Positions 25,004 to 34,188 are shown, numbered from the stretch's first letter. The stretch is DNA of 64,000 bases from Proteiniclasticum ruminis (GCF_900115135.1 NZ_FOVK01000003.1:159930-223929), one strand, 5' to 3'. Program-made: numbers and translations. The notes: generated by a model from the sequence alone, not told the origin.

Positions 25004-25882
25004 AGCAAAGAGTTTTCATCTCGTATTAAAGATCTAAGAAAAAAGTACGGCATGACCCAGAAGGATGCCGCAGCTGCTTTGGGCATCGGACAGACCACCA
25101 TCGCGAACTACGAGAATGGCACAAGAGTTCCGGATCTCAGTAAGGTATCGGAAATTGCCGACCTTTATAAAGTATCGGTGGATTATCTTCTAGGCAGGGA
25201 TGACCAGCTGGTAAAAAAAGAAGTGGAAAGCAAAGGAGCCGAGGATACAAAAGATTATCCCTATGAGCTTTATATGAAAAGTCTCATGGAAGGGGATAAG
25301 AAGATGGTCCGGAAGATTCTTCTCCATCTGCTGAAAAAAGGCGTCCCATCCAAAGTTATCTATCATGACTACATTGAGCGTTCTCTAAAAGAAACAGGAG
25401 AACTCTGGGAGAAAGGTGAAATGCCCATCTGGAAAGAGCATTTTATAGCAGAGATCTCATTGGAGAATATGGCACTGGTGAAAAGAAGAAAGTTTCAGGA
25501 AGGAGATGGAGAAAGACCGATCCTTCTTCTGACACCAGGAGCGGAGCAGCATCATATCGGTCTGAAAATGGTAGGAGATCTTCTCGAGTCCAATGGACAC
25601 AATGTCATGTATCTTGGTAATATGATTCCTACGGACAATATCGTCCAGGCCATCAAGGACAAAAAGCCTTATGCCATCATTCTTTCCGTCACCATGCCCT
25701 ATCATATTGATTCGGCAAAGCTCCTGATCGATGTCATTAAACAGAAGTTTGGGACCAAGACTCCCACCATTATTATTGGCGGAAGAGCTTTTCTCAATAT
25801 TGGGAATGTGGCTACAGAAACGGGAGCAGATTTATACTGCCAGACCGTGGAAGAAGTGGAGAAGAATCTGAAGAGGATATAA
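25001..25882 (+). CDS. XRE-type HTH fused to CarH-like cobalamin-binding light-sensor module
   Basis: A 293-residue regulator. Residues ~4-66 are an XRE/Cro-type HTH ('IKDLRKKYGMTQKDAAAALG', 'IANYENGTRVPDLSKVSEIA'). Residues ~85-170 are a methionine-synthase-type helical cap, and ~172-293 a B12-binding domain ('PILLLTPGAEQHHIGLKMVGDLLESNGHNV', 'TIIIGGRAF'). The cap has W136-x9-E146-H147 and the B12 domain E182-x-H184-x-x-G187, the two signatures that define the CarH photoreceptor (W131, E141, H142, H177 in the Thermus protein). CarH has a MerR HTH; here an XRE HTH takes its place. By analogy adenosylcobalamin would hold a DNA-binding oligomer in the dark, and light would release it. Confidence 0.9.
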   Translation: MSKEFSSRIKDLRKKYGMTQKDAAAALGIGQTTIANYENGTRVPDLSKVSEIADLYKVSVDYLLGRDDQLVKKEVESKGAEDTKDYPYELYMKSLMEGDKKMVRKILLHLLKKGVPSKVIYHDYIERSLKETGELWEKGEMPIWKEHFIAEISLENMALVKRRKFQEGDGERPILLLTPGAEQHHIGLKMVGDLLESNGHNVMYLGNMIPTDNIVQAIKDKKPYAIILSVTMPYHIDSAKLLIDVIKQKFGTKTPTIIIGGRAFLNIGNVATETGADLYCQTVEEVEKNLKRI

Positions 25883-25906
25883 GGCTAAAGCTTCTATAAT
25901 AAAGGT

Positions 25907-25951
25907 TTAAAAGGCAGACTCCTTCCATCAGCGAAGGAATCTGCCTTTTTA
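25907..25951 (+). terminator. Terminator after the XRE-B12 gene
   Basis: AAAGGCAGACTCCTTC-catcagc-GAAGGAATCTGCCTTTTT: long stem with T-run. Confidence 0.9.
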
Positions 25952-26025
25952 CATCATTTGACTATAAATGGAGAGCTACTTTTGGTACACTAGATGAAAA
26001 GTATCTAAATAATGAGGTGATCTAT

Positions 26026-26850
26026 GTGGAATATGACGTAAGCAGTATACTGTTTGCTTTTATGCTCACAGTATTTGCAGGTCTAGCAACGGGTGTAGGA
26101 AGCCTTATGGCCTTTTATACGAAACAGACCAACAAAAAATTCTTGTCCGCGGCTCTTGGTTTTTCTGCAGGAGTCATGATTTATGTCTCTATGATTGAGA
26201 TTTTCGTAAAAGCAAAAGATTCTCTGCAGGCTGTTCACGGATCTGAGAAAGGGTATCTTTATACTACCTTGGCATTTTTTGGAGGGATCTTTATCATCGC
26301 CCTCATCGACAAACTGGTGCCAAAGGCCGAGAATCCTCACGAAATGAGAGATATTGAAGATCTCGAAGAGGCAAAGAAAGCCAGAGAAAACCATAGTCTT
26401 ATGAGAATGGGGATGTTTTCGGCTCTGGCCATAGCCATCCATAATTTTCCGGAAGGGCTCGCCACTTTTATTGGTGCCCTGGAAGACCCGGCCATGGGAA
26501 TCAGTATTGCCGTGGCCATTGCCATCCATAACATCCCAGAAGGGATTGCAGTATCTGTGCCCATTTATCATGCCACTGGCAGCAGAAGAAGGGCATTCAA
26601 GTACTCTTTTCTGTCAGGGCTTTCTGAGCCTGTAGGTGCCATCATCGGTTATTTTCTGCTGAGGAATTATCTTTCGGAATCCATGTTTGGTATTGTCTTT
26701 GCCATTGTGGCAGGGATCATGGTCTATATCTCTCTTGATGAGCTGCTGCCCACAGCTGAGAAATATGGGGAACACCATATTGCCATTTATGGCCTTATCT
26801 CTGGCATGATGGTCATGGCAGCAAGCCTTGTGATGTTTGGAGGCGCTTAG
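26026..26850 (+). CDS. zupT: ZIP-family divalent metal transporter (ZupT-like)
   Basis: A 274-residue membrane protein with eight helices and the two metal-site motifs of ZIP proteins: 'AIAIHNFPEGLATFIGAL' (helix IV) and 'AIAIHNIPEGIAVSVPIYHATGS' (helix V), with the cytosolic loop of charged residues before helix IV. Imports zinc and probably iron or manganese along the gradient. GTG 26026 stands 5 nt after GAGGTGA and is preferred over GTG 26017, which lies inside that ribosome site. Single gene with its own terminator; no Zur box recognised. Confidence 0.93.
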   Translation: MEYDVSSILFAFMLTVFAGLATGVGSLMAFYTKQTNKKFLSAALGFSAGVMIYVSMIEIFVKAKDSLQAVHGSEKGYLYTTLAFFGGIFIIALIDKLVPKAENPHEMRDIEDLEEAKKARENHSLMRMGMFSALAIAIHNFPEGLATFIGALEDPAMGISIAVAIAIHNIPEGIAVSVPIYHATGSRRRAFKYSFLSGLSEPVGAIIGYFLLRNYLSESMFGIVFAIVAGIMVYISLDELLPTAEKYGEHHIAIYGLISGMMVMAASLVMFGGA

Positions 26851-26857
26851 ATTTTTA

Positions 26858-26912
26858 AAGAAAGAACCGGATTTCTTCATTTCAAAATGAAGGCGTCTGG
26901 TTCTTTTTTATT
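26858..26912 (+). terminator. Terminator after the ZIP transporter
   Basis: AAAGAACC...GGTTCTTT with an inner ATTTCTTCAT/ATGAAGGCGT stem, followed by six T. Confidence 0.85.
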
Positions 26913-26936
26913 CAATGAATCTAATGAAACGCAAGA

Positions 26937-26975
26937 AAAAAGAGCTTTCTCCCAATATTATGGAAAAAGCTCTTA
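26937..26975 (-). terminator. Terminator of tRNA-Pro
   Basis: On the minus strand AAGAGCTTT...AAAGCTCTT followed by TTTTTC just after the CCA end. Confidence 0.8.
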
Positions 26976-27051
26976 TGGTCGGAGTGACAAGACTTGAACT
27001 TGCGACCTCTAGACCCCCAGTCTAGCACGCTACCATCTGCGCTACACCCCG
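26976..27051 (-). tRNA. tRNA-Pro (anticodon GGG)
   Basis: 76 nt including an encoded CCA end. Acceptor arms CGGGGTG and CACTCCG pair with one G-T; anticodon stem CTAGA/TCTAG encloses the loop CTGGGGG, so the anticodon is GGG. The T-arm GTTCAAGTC loop is normal. Confidence 0.97.
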
Positions 27052-27206
27052 ATGAACATTACTAATTATAGCCTAAGGGATAAAAACATTCAAGGGATTG
27101 TGAAGGAATCTCCACGAGAATTTTGAAGAAAGGTTGCCATCCTACGCGCTTTGTCATATGATTATATTTGAATATGATAATATGAAGGAGGCGAAAGAAT
27201 CTGGAT

Positions 27207-27584
27207 GTGTTAAAGATCACTAAAGCTTTGGGAGACCAAAACCGGTTGAGAATATTACATCTCTTGTCAGACGGAGAACTGTGTGCCTGCGAACTGGAAG
27301 GGATCCTTTCCATGAGCCAGTCCAATGTTTCGAGGCACTTGGCTAAGCTGAATGAAGCTCTGGTGACAGATTACAGGAAGGACGCCAAGTACAGTTACTA
27401 CAGGTTGAAGAAGGAGACTTTGAAATCCTACCCGTTTATTTCCTCTATGATTGAATCTCTGAAAGGGGAGAAGATATATGAGGAGGATCGGAAGAGGCTT
27501 CAAGAATATAGAGTGAAAAACTATAATTGCGAGTCTCTGAAAGACAATGTGCTGCTGTTTATGAATGAAGAAAGGATTGTTTAA
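27207..27584 (+). CDS. arsR: ArsR/SmtB-family arsenic-responsive repressor
   Basis: A 125-residue winged-helix repressor. 'KALGDQNRLRILHLLSDGELCACELEGILSMSQSNVSRHLAKLNEALVT' has the ArsR fold and the As(III)-binding E-L-C-A-C-E-L motif (Cys pair at about residues 31 and 33) in the recognition-helix region, as in ArsR of R773. Binding of arsenite would release DNA. The GTG at 27207 is 15 nt from AAGGAGG, while an in-frame CTG at 27201 is 9 nt away, so a CTG start is possible. First gene of an arsR-arsD-arsA operon. Confidence 0.92.
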   Translation: MLKITKALGDQNRLRILHLLSDGELCACELEGILSMSQSNVSRHLAKLNEALVTDYRKDAKYSYYRLKKETLKSYPFISSMIESLKGEKIYEEDRKRLQEYRVKNYNCESLKDNVLLFMNEERIV

Positions 27585-27585
27585 T

Positions 27586-27942
27586 ATGAGTGAAAACTGC
27601 GAAATCAAAATCTATGAAAAAGCATTGTGCTGTGAATCTGGCGTCTGTGGTCCCTCCGTGGATCCGGAGCTTCTAAGAATCACCACCGTGATCCGGGGCC
27701 TGAATAAAAAAGGATTTGGAGCAAGACGTTACAATCTCTCTATGCATCCCATGGAGTTTGCGAAGAATCCAGGTTTGACGGAGCTCATGAAGGAAAAAGG
27801 AATGAGCGTGCTTCCCGTTACACTCATGAATGGAAAGATTGTGAAGACAGGAGAGTATCCAAGCACAGAGGAGCTTTCCACATGGACCGGACTTCAAACA
27901 GAAGAACTTGAAGGCAGCAATGACAAGCTGCTGACCCTGTAG
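27586..27942 (+). CDS. arsD: Arsenical metallochaperone ArsD
   Basis: A 118-residue ArsD. 'MSENCEIKIYEKALCCESGVCGPSVDPELLR' near the start holds the vicinal Cys pair and the third Cys (C-C-x4-C) that bind As(III) and pass it to ArsA; 'GFGARRYNLSMHPMEFAKNPGL' and 'LPVTLMNGKIVKTGEYPS' are family typical. ATG 27586 follows AAAGGA with good spacing, whereas the upstream ATG 27565 overlaps arsR. One base separates it from arsR. Confidence 0.94.
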   Translation: MSENCEIKIYEKALCCESGVCGPSVDPELLRITTVIRGLNKKGFGARRYNLSMHPMEFAKNPGLTELMKEKGMSVLPVTLMNGKIVKTGEYPSTEELSTWTGLQTEELEGSNDKLLTL

Positions 27943-27951
27943 GGTGACGTT

Positions 27952-29694
27952 ATGAGCATATACAATCCGAAAGATCTGCAGTCTTATCAGTATGTTTTTT
28001 TCACGGGTAAGGGGGGAGTGGGAAAAACTTCGGCTGCTTCAGCTTCAGCGGTGGCTTTGGCAGAGATGGGAAAGAAGGTTCTTCTGGTAAGTACGGATCC
28101 CGCTTCAAATCTTCAGGACCTTTTTGAGCTGAAAGCTTCCAATGAGAAGACAGAAGTTGAGAGTGTGAAAAATCTGTACCTGATGAATCTCGATCCGATT
28201 GTTTCTGCGGAAAAGTACAAGGAATCTGTAGTGGCTCCATACCGGGGCATCTTACCGGAGGTAGCCATACAGAATATGGAGGAGCAGCTTTCAGGATCCT
28301 GCACCGTGGAAGTGGCAGCTTTTAATGAGTTCACTACACTACTAGCAGATAAAATGATTCAGGAGGAGTTTGATCATATTTTATTTGATACAGCACCCAC
28401 GGGTCATACACTCAGAATGCTGGAACTGCCCTCTGCCTGGACCAGTTTTCTGGATCAGAATACCTCAGGAGCCTCCTGCCTGGGGCAGCTGTCAGGGCTC
28501 ACAGAAAGCAGAGAGGTCTATAAAGAAGCAGTAGAAGTATTAAAGGACAAGAAAAAGACGAGGATGGTGCTGGTGACAAGGCCAGACAGATCTCCTCTTC
28601 AAGAAGCTTCCCGAGCATCGAAAGAGCTGAAGGAGCTTGGTGTTAGAAATCAGCTTCTTCTCGTCAATGGCATCATCACAGAAGAAAATCCTCAAGGAGT
28701 CCTGGAAATGATGAAGATCAAGCAGGAGAAAGCTTTGAATGAGAGACCAGAAGAACTTGAGAGTATTGAGACGTTCTATATTCCCCTAAGGTCGTATGCC
28801 ATGGATTCTGTAGAAAACATCAGAAGAATGCTTACAAGCACTTCAGGAAGATATGTGAACGAAGAATATGAAGCTCATTCTTCTATGGATTTCCAGCAGT
28901 TGCTGGAAGAAATCCAGAAAGACGGTACTAGAGTTCTCTTTACCATGGGGAAAGGAGGCGTTGGAAAAACCACCATCGCCTCGGCCATGGCGATGTTCTT
29001 TGCGGAAAAGGGAGTGAAGGTGCATCTGACAACAACAGATCCAGCAAACCATCTGACGGAAACGGTTCATGAATCGGAAAATCTGAAAGTATCCTTTATT
29101 GATGAGGAACAGGAACTTAGACACTATAAAGAAGAGGTCCTGAAAAAAGCGGAAGGTGCTTCTGAAGAAGATCTTGCATATATAGAAGAAGACCTTCGAA
29201 GTCCCTGTACGCAAGAGATTGCCATTTTCAGGAAGTTTGCAGAGATCGTTCATGGAAGCGGCGAAGAGCTTCTGATTATTGATACTGCACCAACGGGGCA
29301 TACTTTGCTCCTTTTGGACAGCACAGAAAGTTACCATAAAGAAGTGGAAAGAAGCCAAGGGGATATTCCGGAAGCGGTGAGAACACTTCTGCCAAGACTC
29401 AGGAATAAGGAAGAGACCAAAGTGTTCATTGTATCACTTCCTGAACCCACTCCTTTCTATGAAGCGAAGAGGCTGAAAGAAGACCTCAGTAGAGCAGGAA
29501 TCCATGTGGACAGCTGGATTCTCAATCAGACGCTGCAGCAGCTTTCCGATCCTTCCCTTTTTGTCAGAGAAAAACAGAAAGAGGAACGAAAATGGGCGAA
29601 CTTGGTTTATGAGGAAATGAAAGGACGTTTTGTCATGATACCCTGGAGTAAAGAGGAGCTAAAAGGTGAATCGCTCTTAAGTCTGATTTCTTAG
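27952..29694 (+). CDS. arsA: Arsenite/antimonite efflux ATPase ArsA
   Basis: A 580-residue ATPase with two homologous halves, each with a deviant Walker A 'GKGGVGKT' (residues ~19-27 and ~331-340) and a 'DTAPTGHTLR/L' signal-transduction motif. The three metal-binding Cys are visible in 'SGSCTVE', 'SGASCLG' and 'RSPCTQE', matching Cys113, 172 and 422 of the classical enzyme. It receives As(III) from ArsD and normally powers ArsB. No arsB or acr3 gene follows; the next gene is a zinc-ribbon protein, so the membrane partner must be elsewhere. Confidence 0.95.
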   Translation: MSIYNPKDLQSYQYVFFTGKGGVGKTSAASASAVALAEMGKKVLLVSTDPASNLQDLFELKASNEKTEVESVKNLYLMNLDPIVSAEKYKESVVAPYRGILPEVAIQNMEEQLSGSCTVEVAAFNEFTTLLADKMIQEEFDHILFDTAPTGHTLRMLELPSAWTSFLDQNTSGASCLGQLSGLTESREVYKEAVEVLKDKKKTRMVLVTRPDRSPLQEASRASKELKELGVRNQLLLVNGIITEENPQGVLEMMKIKQEKALNERPEELESIETFYIPLRSYAMDSVENIRRMLTSTSGRYVNEEYEAHSSMDFQQLLEEIQKDGTRVLFTMGKGGVGKTTIASAMAMFFAEKGVKVHLTTTDPANHLTETVHESENLKVSFIDEEQELRHYKEEVLKKAEGASEEDLAYIEEDLRSPCTQEIAIFRKFAEIVHGSGEELLIIDTAPTGHTLLLLDSTESYHKEVERSQGDIPEAVRTLLPRLRNKEETKVFIVSLPEPTPFYEAKRLKEDLSRAGIHVDSWILNQTLQQLSDPSLFVREKQKEERKWANLVYEEMKGRFVMIPWSKEELKGESLLSLIS

Positions 29695-29833
29695 CAGCTC
29701 CAGCAAACGGTATGTAGGATAGGGTGTGCCCGGAATTCATAATGTTCACAGTTTTTTTCTAAAGTCTTCATGTGAGTCACAGATGATGTTTGTATAATAG
29801 AGGTACAAATAGACTGGAAAGGGGATGGTGATC

Positions 29834-30025
29834 ATGTTGGAAGCAAAAGATGCATATTGCGTGAACTGTGAAAAAATCACTTATTTCATTCCTGTAGAGG
29901 GAGGCTATGAATGTCAGAGCTGTAAATCTCTGAACACCATGCGGGGCATGAAAGACATCCACGAGGATCCGTCCCAGAAAGCGGACACAGTGGTGGATCT
30001 CAATCTGCCGGAAGATATTTTTTGA
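29834..30025 (+). CDS. Small zinc-ribbon protein
   Basis: A 63-residue protein with two CxxC knuckles ('YCVNCEK' and 'YECQSCKS') about 18 residues apart, predicted to bind one zinc, and an acidic C-terminal tail. ATG 29834 lies 9 nt after AAAGGGG. A TATAAT-like box is at about 29793-29798, so it probably has its own promoter. Function unknown; such single ribbons can be nucleic-acid or protein adaptors. Confidence 0.65.
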   Translation: MLEAKDAYCVNCEKITYFIPVEGGYECQSCKSLNTMRGMKDIHEDPSQKADTVVDLNLPEDIF

Positions 30026-30038
30026 TGAACTGAGAAAG

Positions 30039-30067
30039 AGAGGCAGGGAGAAATCCTTGCCTTTTCA
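30039..30067 (+). terminator. Probable terminator after the zinc-ribbon gene
   Basis: GGCAGG-gagaaat-CCTTGCC with one bulged base, followed by TTTTC. Confidence 0.55.
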
Positions 30068-30133
30068 ATTGATATGAAAGAAAAAAGAAGGTAAACTAGT
30101 AAGAGTAGCAAAATAAGTCCTTGGGAGTATGAA

Positions 30134-31513
30134 ATGCTGTTAAATAAATTTCGGGATACACTCATGAAAGAAGAAATCATTGGACAAGGAGACAGGATAC
30201 TTGTTGCCTTTTCGGGTGGGATAGATTCTGTCGCACTTTTAAGCCTTCTTCTGGAACTGAGAGAGTCTTTTAGATTAAGCCTAGGAGCTGTACATCTCAA
30301 TCATGGATTTAGAGAGAATGCGGATACCGATGAGGCTTTCTGCAGAAGTTTTTGCGAAGAAAAAAAAGTTCCATTTTACTCCAGAAAAGTAGATGTGGGC
30401 GCCTATGCGAAAGCGGAGAAAATTTCCTTTGAAATGGCCGGAAGAACACTCCGGTATGCCTTCTTTGAGGAAGTTATGAAGGAAGAGGGATTTTCAAAAT
30501 GTGCCACGGCCCATCATCTGGATGATCAGGTGGAGACGGTTCTTCTGAATCTTATGAGAGGCACGGGATTAAAAGGCCTTACGGGGATATCTTCCCTTCG
30601 TGGCCGTTATGTGAGACCACTGCTTTCCTATAAGAAGAGCGAACTTTTGGCGTATCTTGAAAAGAATCAGATTTCATACCGTCATGACCATACCAATGAT
30701 GAAGTGGAGTATCAGAGAAACCGGATGAGAAATGAAGTGCTGCCTTATCTTGAAAAGCACTTCAATGCAGACGTTTCAGAAAGCATCTCCAGGATGACAG
30801 GGCTTCTTGTGGAAGATCTGAAGTTCATCGAAGGGGAAGTGGAGAAGGCAAAAGAGCTTTTCTTCCATGGAGCTGGTGAGAAGGTTCGGCTTTCTAAAGA
30901 GGTGAAGGATCTTCCTTATGCTATTTCCTCCAGGCTTCTTATGGACGCAGTCCAAAAGGTCAAAGGAAATCTCAGGGATATTGAAGAGGTTCATATCAGA
31001 GATCTTCTTCAGCTGTTTATGAAGGAGACGGGAAAGAAACTGGATATCAAAGAAGGAGTACAGGGAAGAAATGACTATGGAGACCTTCTGATTGAAATAA
31101 AAAAAGAACAGACAGAAAGGGAAAATACTATGCTGCACGAAGTGCTGAGTATACCAGGAACCTATCATGTGAAAGGCCAAAAAATCACACTCCGTTATAT
31201 TGAACGGGAAGAAATGAAAAAAGACAAACAGCTCCGGTTCTTCAATGGAGATCTCATCCGTGGAGAAATCCTTGTGAGACACAGAGATGAAGGGGACCGG
31301 ATGAGGCCTTTCGGCATGAATGGATACCGGAAGCTGAAGAACATTCTCATTGACAGAAAGGTCAGTAGGGAGGACCGGGAAGAGCTTCTGGTGTTCCAGT
31401 ATGATAAAGACATCATCTACATCGGTCACATGATGATCAGCGAAGATTATAAAGTACGAGAGAAAACAGAGAGAATCCTGGAAATCGGGATATTTGAGGA
31501 GGAAATGAAATGA
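30134..31513 (+). CDS. tilS: tRNA(Ile)-lysidine synthase
   Basis: A 459-residue TilS. PP-loop 'VAFSGGIDSVALLSLLLEL' (residues ~29-47), 'LNHGFRENADTDEAFC', 'ATAHHLDDQVETVLLNLMRGTGLKGLTGI', 'RPLLSYKKSELLAYL', 'RNRMRNEVLPYLE', and a C-terminal TilS domain ('RDEGDRMRPFGMNGYRKLKNILIDRKVSREDR'). It adenylates C34 of the AUA-reading tRNA-Ile and adds lysine, changing the anticodon to decode AUA. Essential. Overlaps hpt by 4 nt, the usual Firmicute tilS-hpt-ftsH order. Confidence 0.96.
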   Translation: MLLNKFRDTLMKEEIIGQGDRILVAFSGGIDSVALLSLLLELRESFRLSLGAVHLNHGFRENADTDEAFCRSFCEEKKVPFYSRKVDVGAYAKAEKISFEMAGRTLRYAFFEEVMKEEGFSKCATAHHLDDQVETVLLNLMRGTGLKGLTGISSLRGRYVRPLLSYKKSELLAYLEKNQISYRHDHTNDEVEYQRNRMRNEVLPYLEKHFNADVSESISRMTGLLVEDLKFIEGEVEKAKELFFHGAGEKVRLSKEVKDLPYAISSRLLMDAVQKVKGNLRDIEEVHIRDLLQLFMKETGKKLDIKEGVQGRNDYGDLLIEIKKEQTERENTMLHEVLSIPGTYHVKGQKITLRYIEREEMKKDKQLRFFNGDLIRGEILVRHRDEGDRMRPFGMNGYRKLKNILIDRKVSREDREELLVFQYDKDIIYIGHMMISEDYKVREKTERILEIGIFEEEMK

Positions 31514-32052
31514 TTGCAAATGATGTGAAGGATATTCTGATCAGCCGGGAAGAACTGGCAGAAAAATGTAAAGAACTGGGGGCGAAAATCAGTAAAGACT
31601 ATGAAGGCAAGGAACTTGTTCTTGTGGGGATTCTCAAGGGCTCTGTGGTGTTTATGACAGACCTTATGAAAGAAATCACCATACCCTGCAATATTGAGTT
31701 CATGGAAGTATCCAGCTATGGCTCTGGTGCGGAAAGCTCAGGTGTCGTGAAGATCATCAAGGATCTGGATGAAGATGTCACCGGAAAACACATCCTCATC
31801 GTAGAAGATATCATAGATACGGGGCTCACCCTTAGCTACCTTGTAGAATATCTGAAAGCAAGAAAAGCAGCAGGAACGGACATCGTGTGTCTGCTCAATA
31901 AAAAGGAAAGAAGAGTAAGAGATATCCCTGTGACCTATGTAGGATTTGAAGTGCCCGATGAGTTTATCATCGGCTACGGCATCGACTATGCGGAAAAGTA
32001 CAGAAATCTTCCATATGTAGCTTCTCTCAAGGATGAAGTTTACAAAAAATAG
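31510..32052 (+). CDS. hpt: Hypoxanthine phosphoribosyltransferase
   Basis: A 180-residue purine salvage enzyme. 'LVGILKGSVVFMTDLMKEI' and the PRPP motif 'HILIVEDIIDTGLTLSYL' are characteristic, with 'LLNKKERR' and 'YVGFEVPDEFIIGYGIDYAEKYRNLPYV' forming the base pocket. Converts hypoxanthine or guanine and PRPP to IMP or GMP. Start codon overlaps the tilS stop. Confidence 0.96.
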   Translation: MIANDVKDILISREELAEKCKELGAKISKDYEGKELVLVGILKGSVVFMTDLMKEITIPCNIEFMEVSSYGSGAESSGVVKIIKDLDEDVTGKHILIVEDIIDTGLTLSYLVEYLKARKAAGTDIVCLLNKKERRVRDIPVTYVGFEVPDEFIIGYGIDYAEKYRNLPYVASLKDEVYKK

Positions 32053-32145
32053 GTAAAAAAATAATGTTAAGTTTAAGGTTTATGGAGTATAATAAGTAGC
32101 ATACAATTTAATTGAGGCTTCTGCTTCATAATACTAAGTAACAGA

Positions 32146-32185
32146 GGAAAGGAGCGGGTAATTCAGTTTACCTGATAATACGATG
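32146..32185 (+). promoter_or_regulatory. Hairpin between ribosome site and ftsH start codon
   Basis: The only good ribosome site, GGAAAGGAG (32146-32154), is 28 nt from ATG 32183, and a stop codon at 32159 in frame rules out an earlier start with standard codons. CGGGTAA (32155-32161) pairs with TTACCTG (32168-32174, one G-U) around a 6-nt loop. Folding the hairpin leaves 8 nt between the site and ATG. Confidence 0.65.
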
Positions 32186-34123
32186 AATACGACTAAAAGA
32201 GGACCAAATCTTTTCAGCTTCATCGCTGTGATCATGCTGCTTGTCATTGCTATGATCTATTTCAGCGATTTGGATGCGCAAAAAAATTCCATATCATTCA
32301 ATGAGTTCACCACGGCTTATTCTGAAAATAAGGTAAAAGAGATCAATGTCGCTTCTGATGGAATGACCATCCGTGGCGTAATGACCGATGACACCATTTT
32401 CACAACAGTAGCCGCACCAGAGAGACTGGCTCAGTTTTTAAATGAGAACAATAACGAGGCCGTTGTGGAACGGTACGCCCCAAGATCTGATTTCTCCATC
32501 TGGACGGTGATTACACCGCTGCTTCTATTGGGTGGTGTGGTGTTCTTCATCTTCTTTATGAACAAGCAGAACCAGAATATGGGCTCCAGCAACCGGAATG
32601 CCATGAATTTTGGCAAGAGCAGAGCTAAAATGGCAAACCCCGACAATAAAACCGTCACATTTAAAGATGTGGCTGGTGCAGAAGAAGAAAAATATGAGCT
32701 TCAGGAAGTGGTGGAGTTTTTAAGAAACCCTAAGAAGTATCTTGAAGTTGGCGCTAGAATTCCTAAAGGCATCCTTTTGGTAGGACCTCCTGGAACCGGT
32801 AAAACCCTTCTTGCAAAGGCAGCAGCCGGAGAAGCTGGGGTACCGTTCTTCAGTATTTCAGGTTCAGACTTTGTTGAAATGTTTGTGGGTGTCGGTGCTT
32901 CCCGAGTGCGTGACATGTTTGAACAGGCTAAGAAAAATGCACCTTGTATCATCTTCATCGATGAAATTGATGCTGTGGGCAGAAAAAGAGGCGCAGGTCT
33001 TGGCGGAGGTCATGATGAAAGAGAACAGACGCTGAACCAGCTTCTGGTAGAGATGGATGGCTTTGGTATCAATGAAGGCATCATCATGGTGGCAGCCACC
33101 AACAGACCGGACATTCTTGACAATGCCCTCCTTAGACCAGGCCGTTTTGACAGACAGATTGCGGTTGGGTATCCCGATGCCAAGGGCAGAGAAGAGATCC
33201 TCAAGGTTCATGTACGCAAGAAGCCTCTTGGAGAAGATGTGAACCTGGAAGTTCTGGCGAAAATGACCAGCGGATTTACAGGGGCGGATCTAGAGAATCT
33301 AACCAATGAAGCGGCACTTCTTGCTGTGCGTGCCAATAAAAAGTTCATCACCATGCGTGAACTGGATGAAGCCATCACCAGGGTCATCGCTGGAACAGAA
33401 AAGAAATCCAGAGTGGTTTCAGACCACGAAAGAAGACTCACTGCGTATCATGAGGCAGGACATGCCATCATTGGCAGAGTGCTTCCCAATATGGATCCAG
33501 TGCATCAGATCAGCATCATTCCAAGAGGGATGGCAGGCGGATACACCATGCATATGCCGACGGAAGACCGTTCTTATATGAGTAAATCCAGAATGCTGGA
33601 CAGCATGGTTGCGCTTTTGGGTGGACGTGTGGCGGAGTCCCTGGTTCTGAAGGATATTTCCACAGGAGCCAAAAATGACATCGACCGCGTTTCCAGAATC
33701 GCAAGAGCCATGGTCACTGAATATGGTATGAGTGAAAAGGTGGGCACCATTTCTTTTGGAGAGGATCAGGAAGTGTTCCTTGGACGTGATTTCTCCAAGT
33801 CCAAGAACTTCTCTGAGAAGATGGGAGAGCTCATTGACGACGAAGTGAAAGAGCTGGTGGATACAGCTTATAAGAGAGCAGAAGAGATTCTGAAGGAGAA
33901 CATCGACAAGCTCCATCTGCTTGCTGAAAAACTTCTGGAATTTGAGAAGATTGAAGCAGAAGAATTTGAAGAACTCTTCACCACAGGGAACATCACCAAA
34001 CGCACCCATGCGGAGCTGCCTTTGGAGAAGAAGGATGACTCTGTAAAAAAAGTTGAGAAAGAGACCTCTAAAGAAGATGCCAAAGAAGATGACTTTTCTG
34101 GCAATCCTCTGACAGAGGCTTAG
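32183..34123 (+). CDS. ftsH: ATP-dependent zinc metalloprotease FtsH
   Basis: A 646-residue membrane AAA+ protease. Helix 1 at ~9-29, an extracellular segment ~30-105, helix 2 at ~108-128. AAA module: Walker A '[13 protein letters not shown]' (~198), pore loop '[16 protein letters not shown]', Walker B '[12 protein letters not shown]', second region of homology '[25 protein letters not shown]'. Zinc site 'HEAGH' at 423-427. It degrades misfolded and short-lived membrane and soluble proteins. Lies 130 nt after hpt with its own leader, so additional control is likely. Confidence 0.97.
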   Translation: MNTTKRGPNLFSFIAVIMLLVIAMIYFSDLDAQKNSISFNEFTTAYSENKVKEINVASDGMTIRGVMTDDTIFTTVAAPERLAQFLNENNNEAVVERYAPRSDFSIWTVITPLLLLGGVVFFIFFMNKQNQNMGSSNRNAMNFGKSRAKMANPDNKTVTFKDVAGAEEEKYELQEVVEFLRNPKKYLEVGARIPKGILLVGPPGTGKTLLAKAAAGEAGVPFFSISGSDFVEMFVGVGASRVRDMFEQAKKNAPCIIFIDEIDAVGRKRGAGLGGGHDEREQTLNQLLVEMDGFGINEGIIMVAATNRPDILDNALLRPGRFDRQIAVGYPDAKGREEILKVHVRKKPLGEDVNLEVLAKMTSGFTGADLENLTNEAALLAVRANKKFITMRELDEAITRVIAGTEKKSRVVSDHERRLTAYHEAGHAIIGRVLPNMDPVHQISIIPRGMAGGYTMHMPTEDRSYMSKSRMLDSMVALLGGRVAESLVLKDISTGAKNDIDRVSRIARAMVTEYGMSEKVGTISFGEDQEVFLGRDFSKSKNFSEKMGELIDDEVKELVDTAYKRAEEILKENIDKLHLLAEKLLEFEKIEAEEFEELFTTGNITKRTHAELPLEKKDDSVKKVEKETSKEDAKEDDFSGNPLTEA

Positions 34124-34157
34124 AAACAGGTGTAGTTCAAACTGAAACAGAACAGTT

Positions 34158-34188
34158 AGAAAAGGCAGTGAAGCTGCCTTTTCTTTTG
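34158..34188 (+). terminator. Terminator after ftsH
   Basis: AAAAGGCAG-tgaag-CTGCCTTTT followed by CTTTT. Confidence 0.88.

Noticed and set aside
26976..27051. tRNA-Pro as an integration site for a genomic island
   Set aside because: No integrase and no direct repeat of the tRNA 3' end seen on either side; flanking genes look ordinary.
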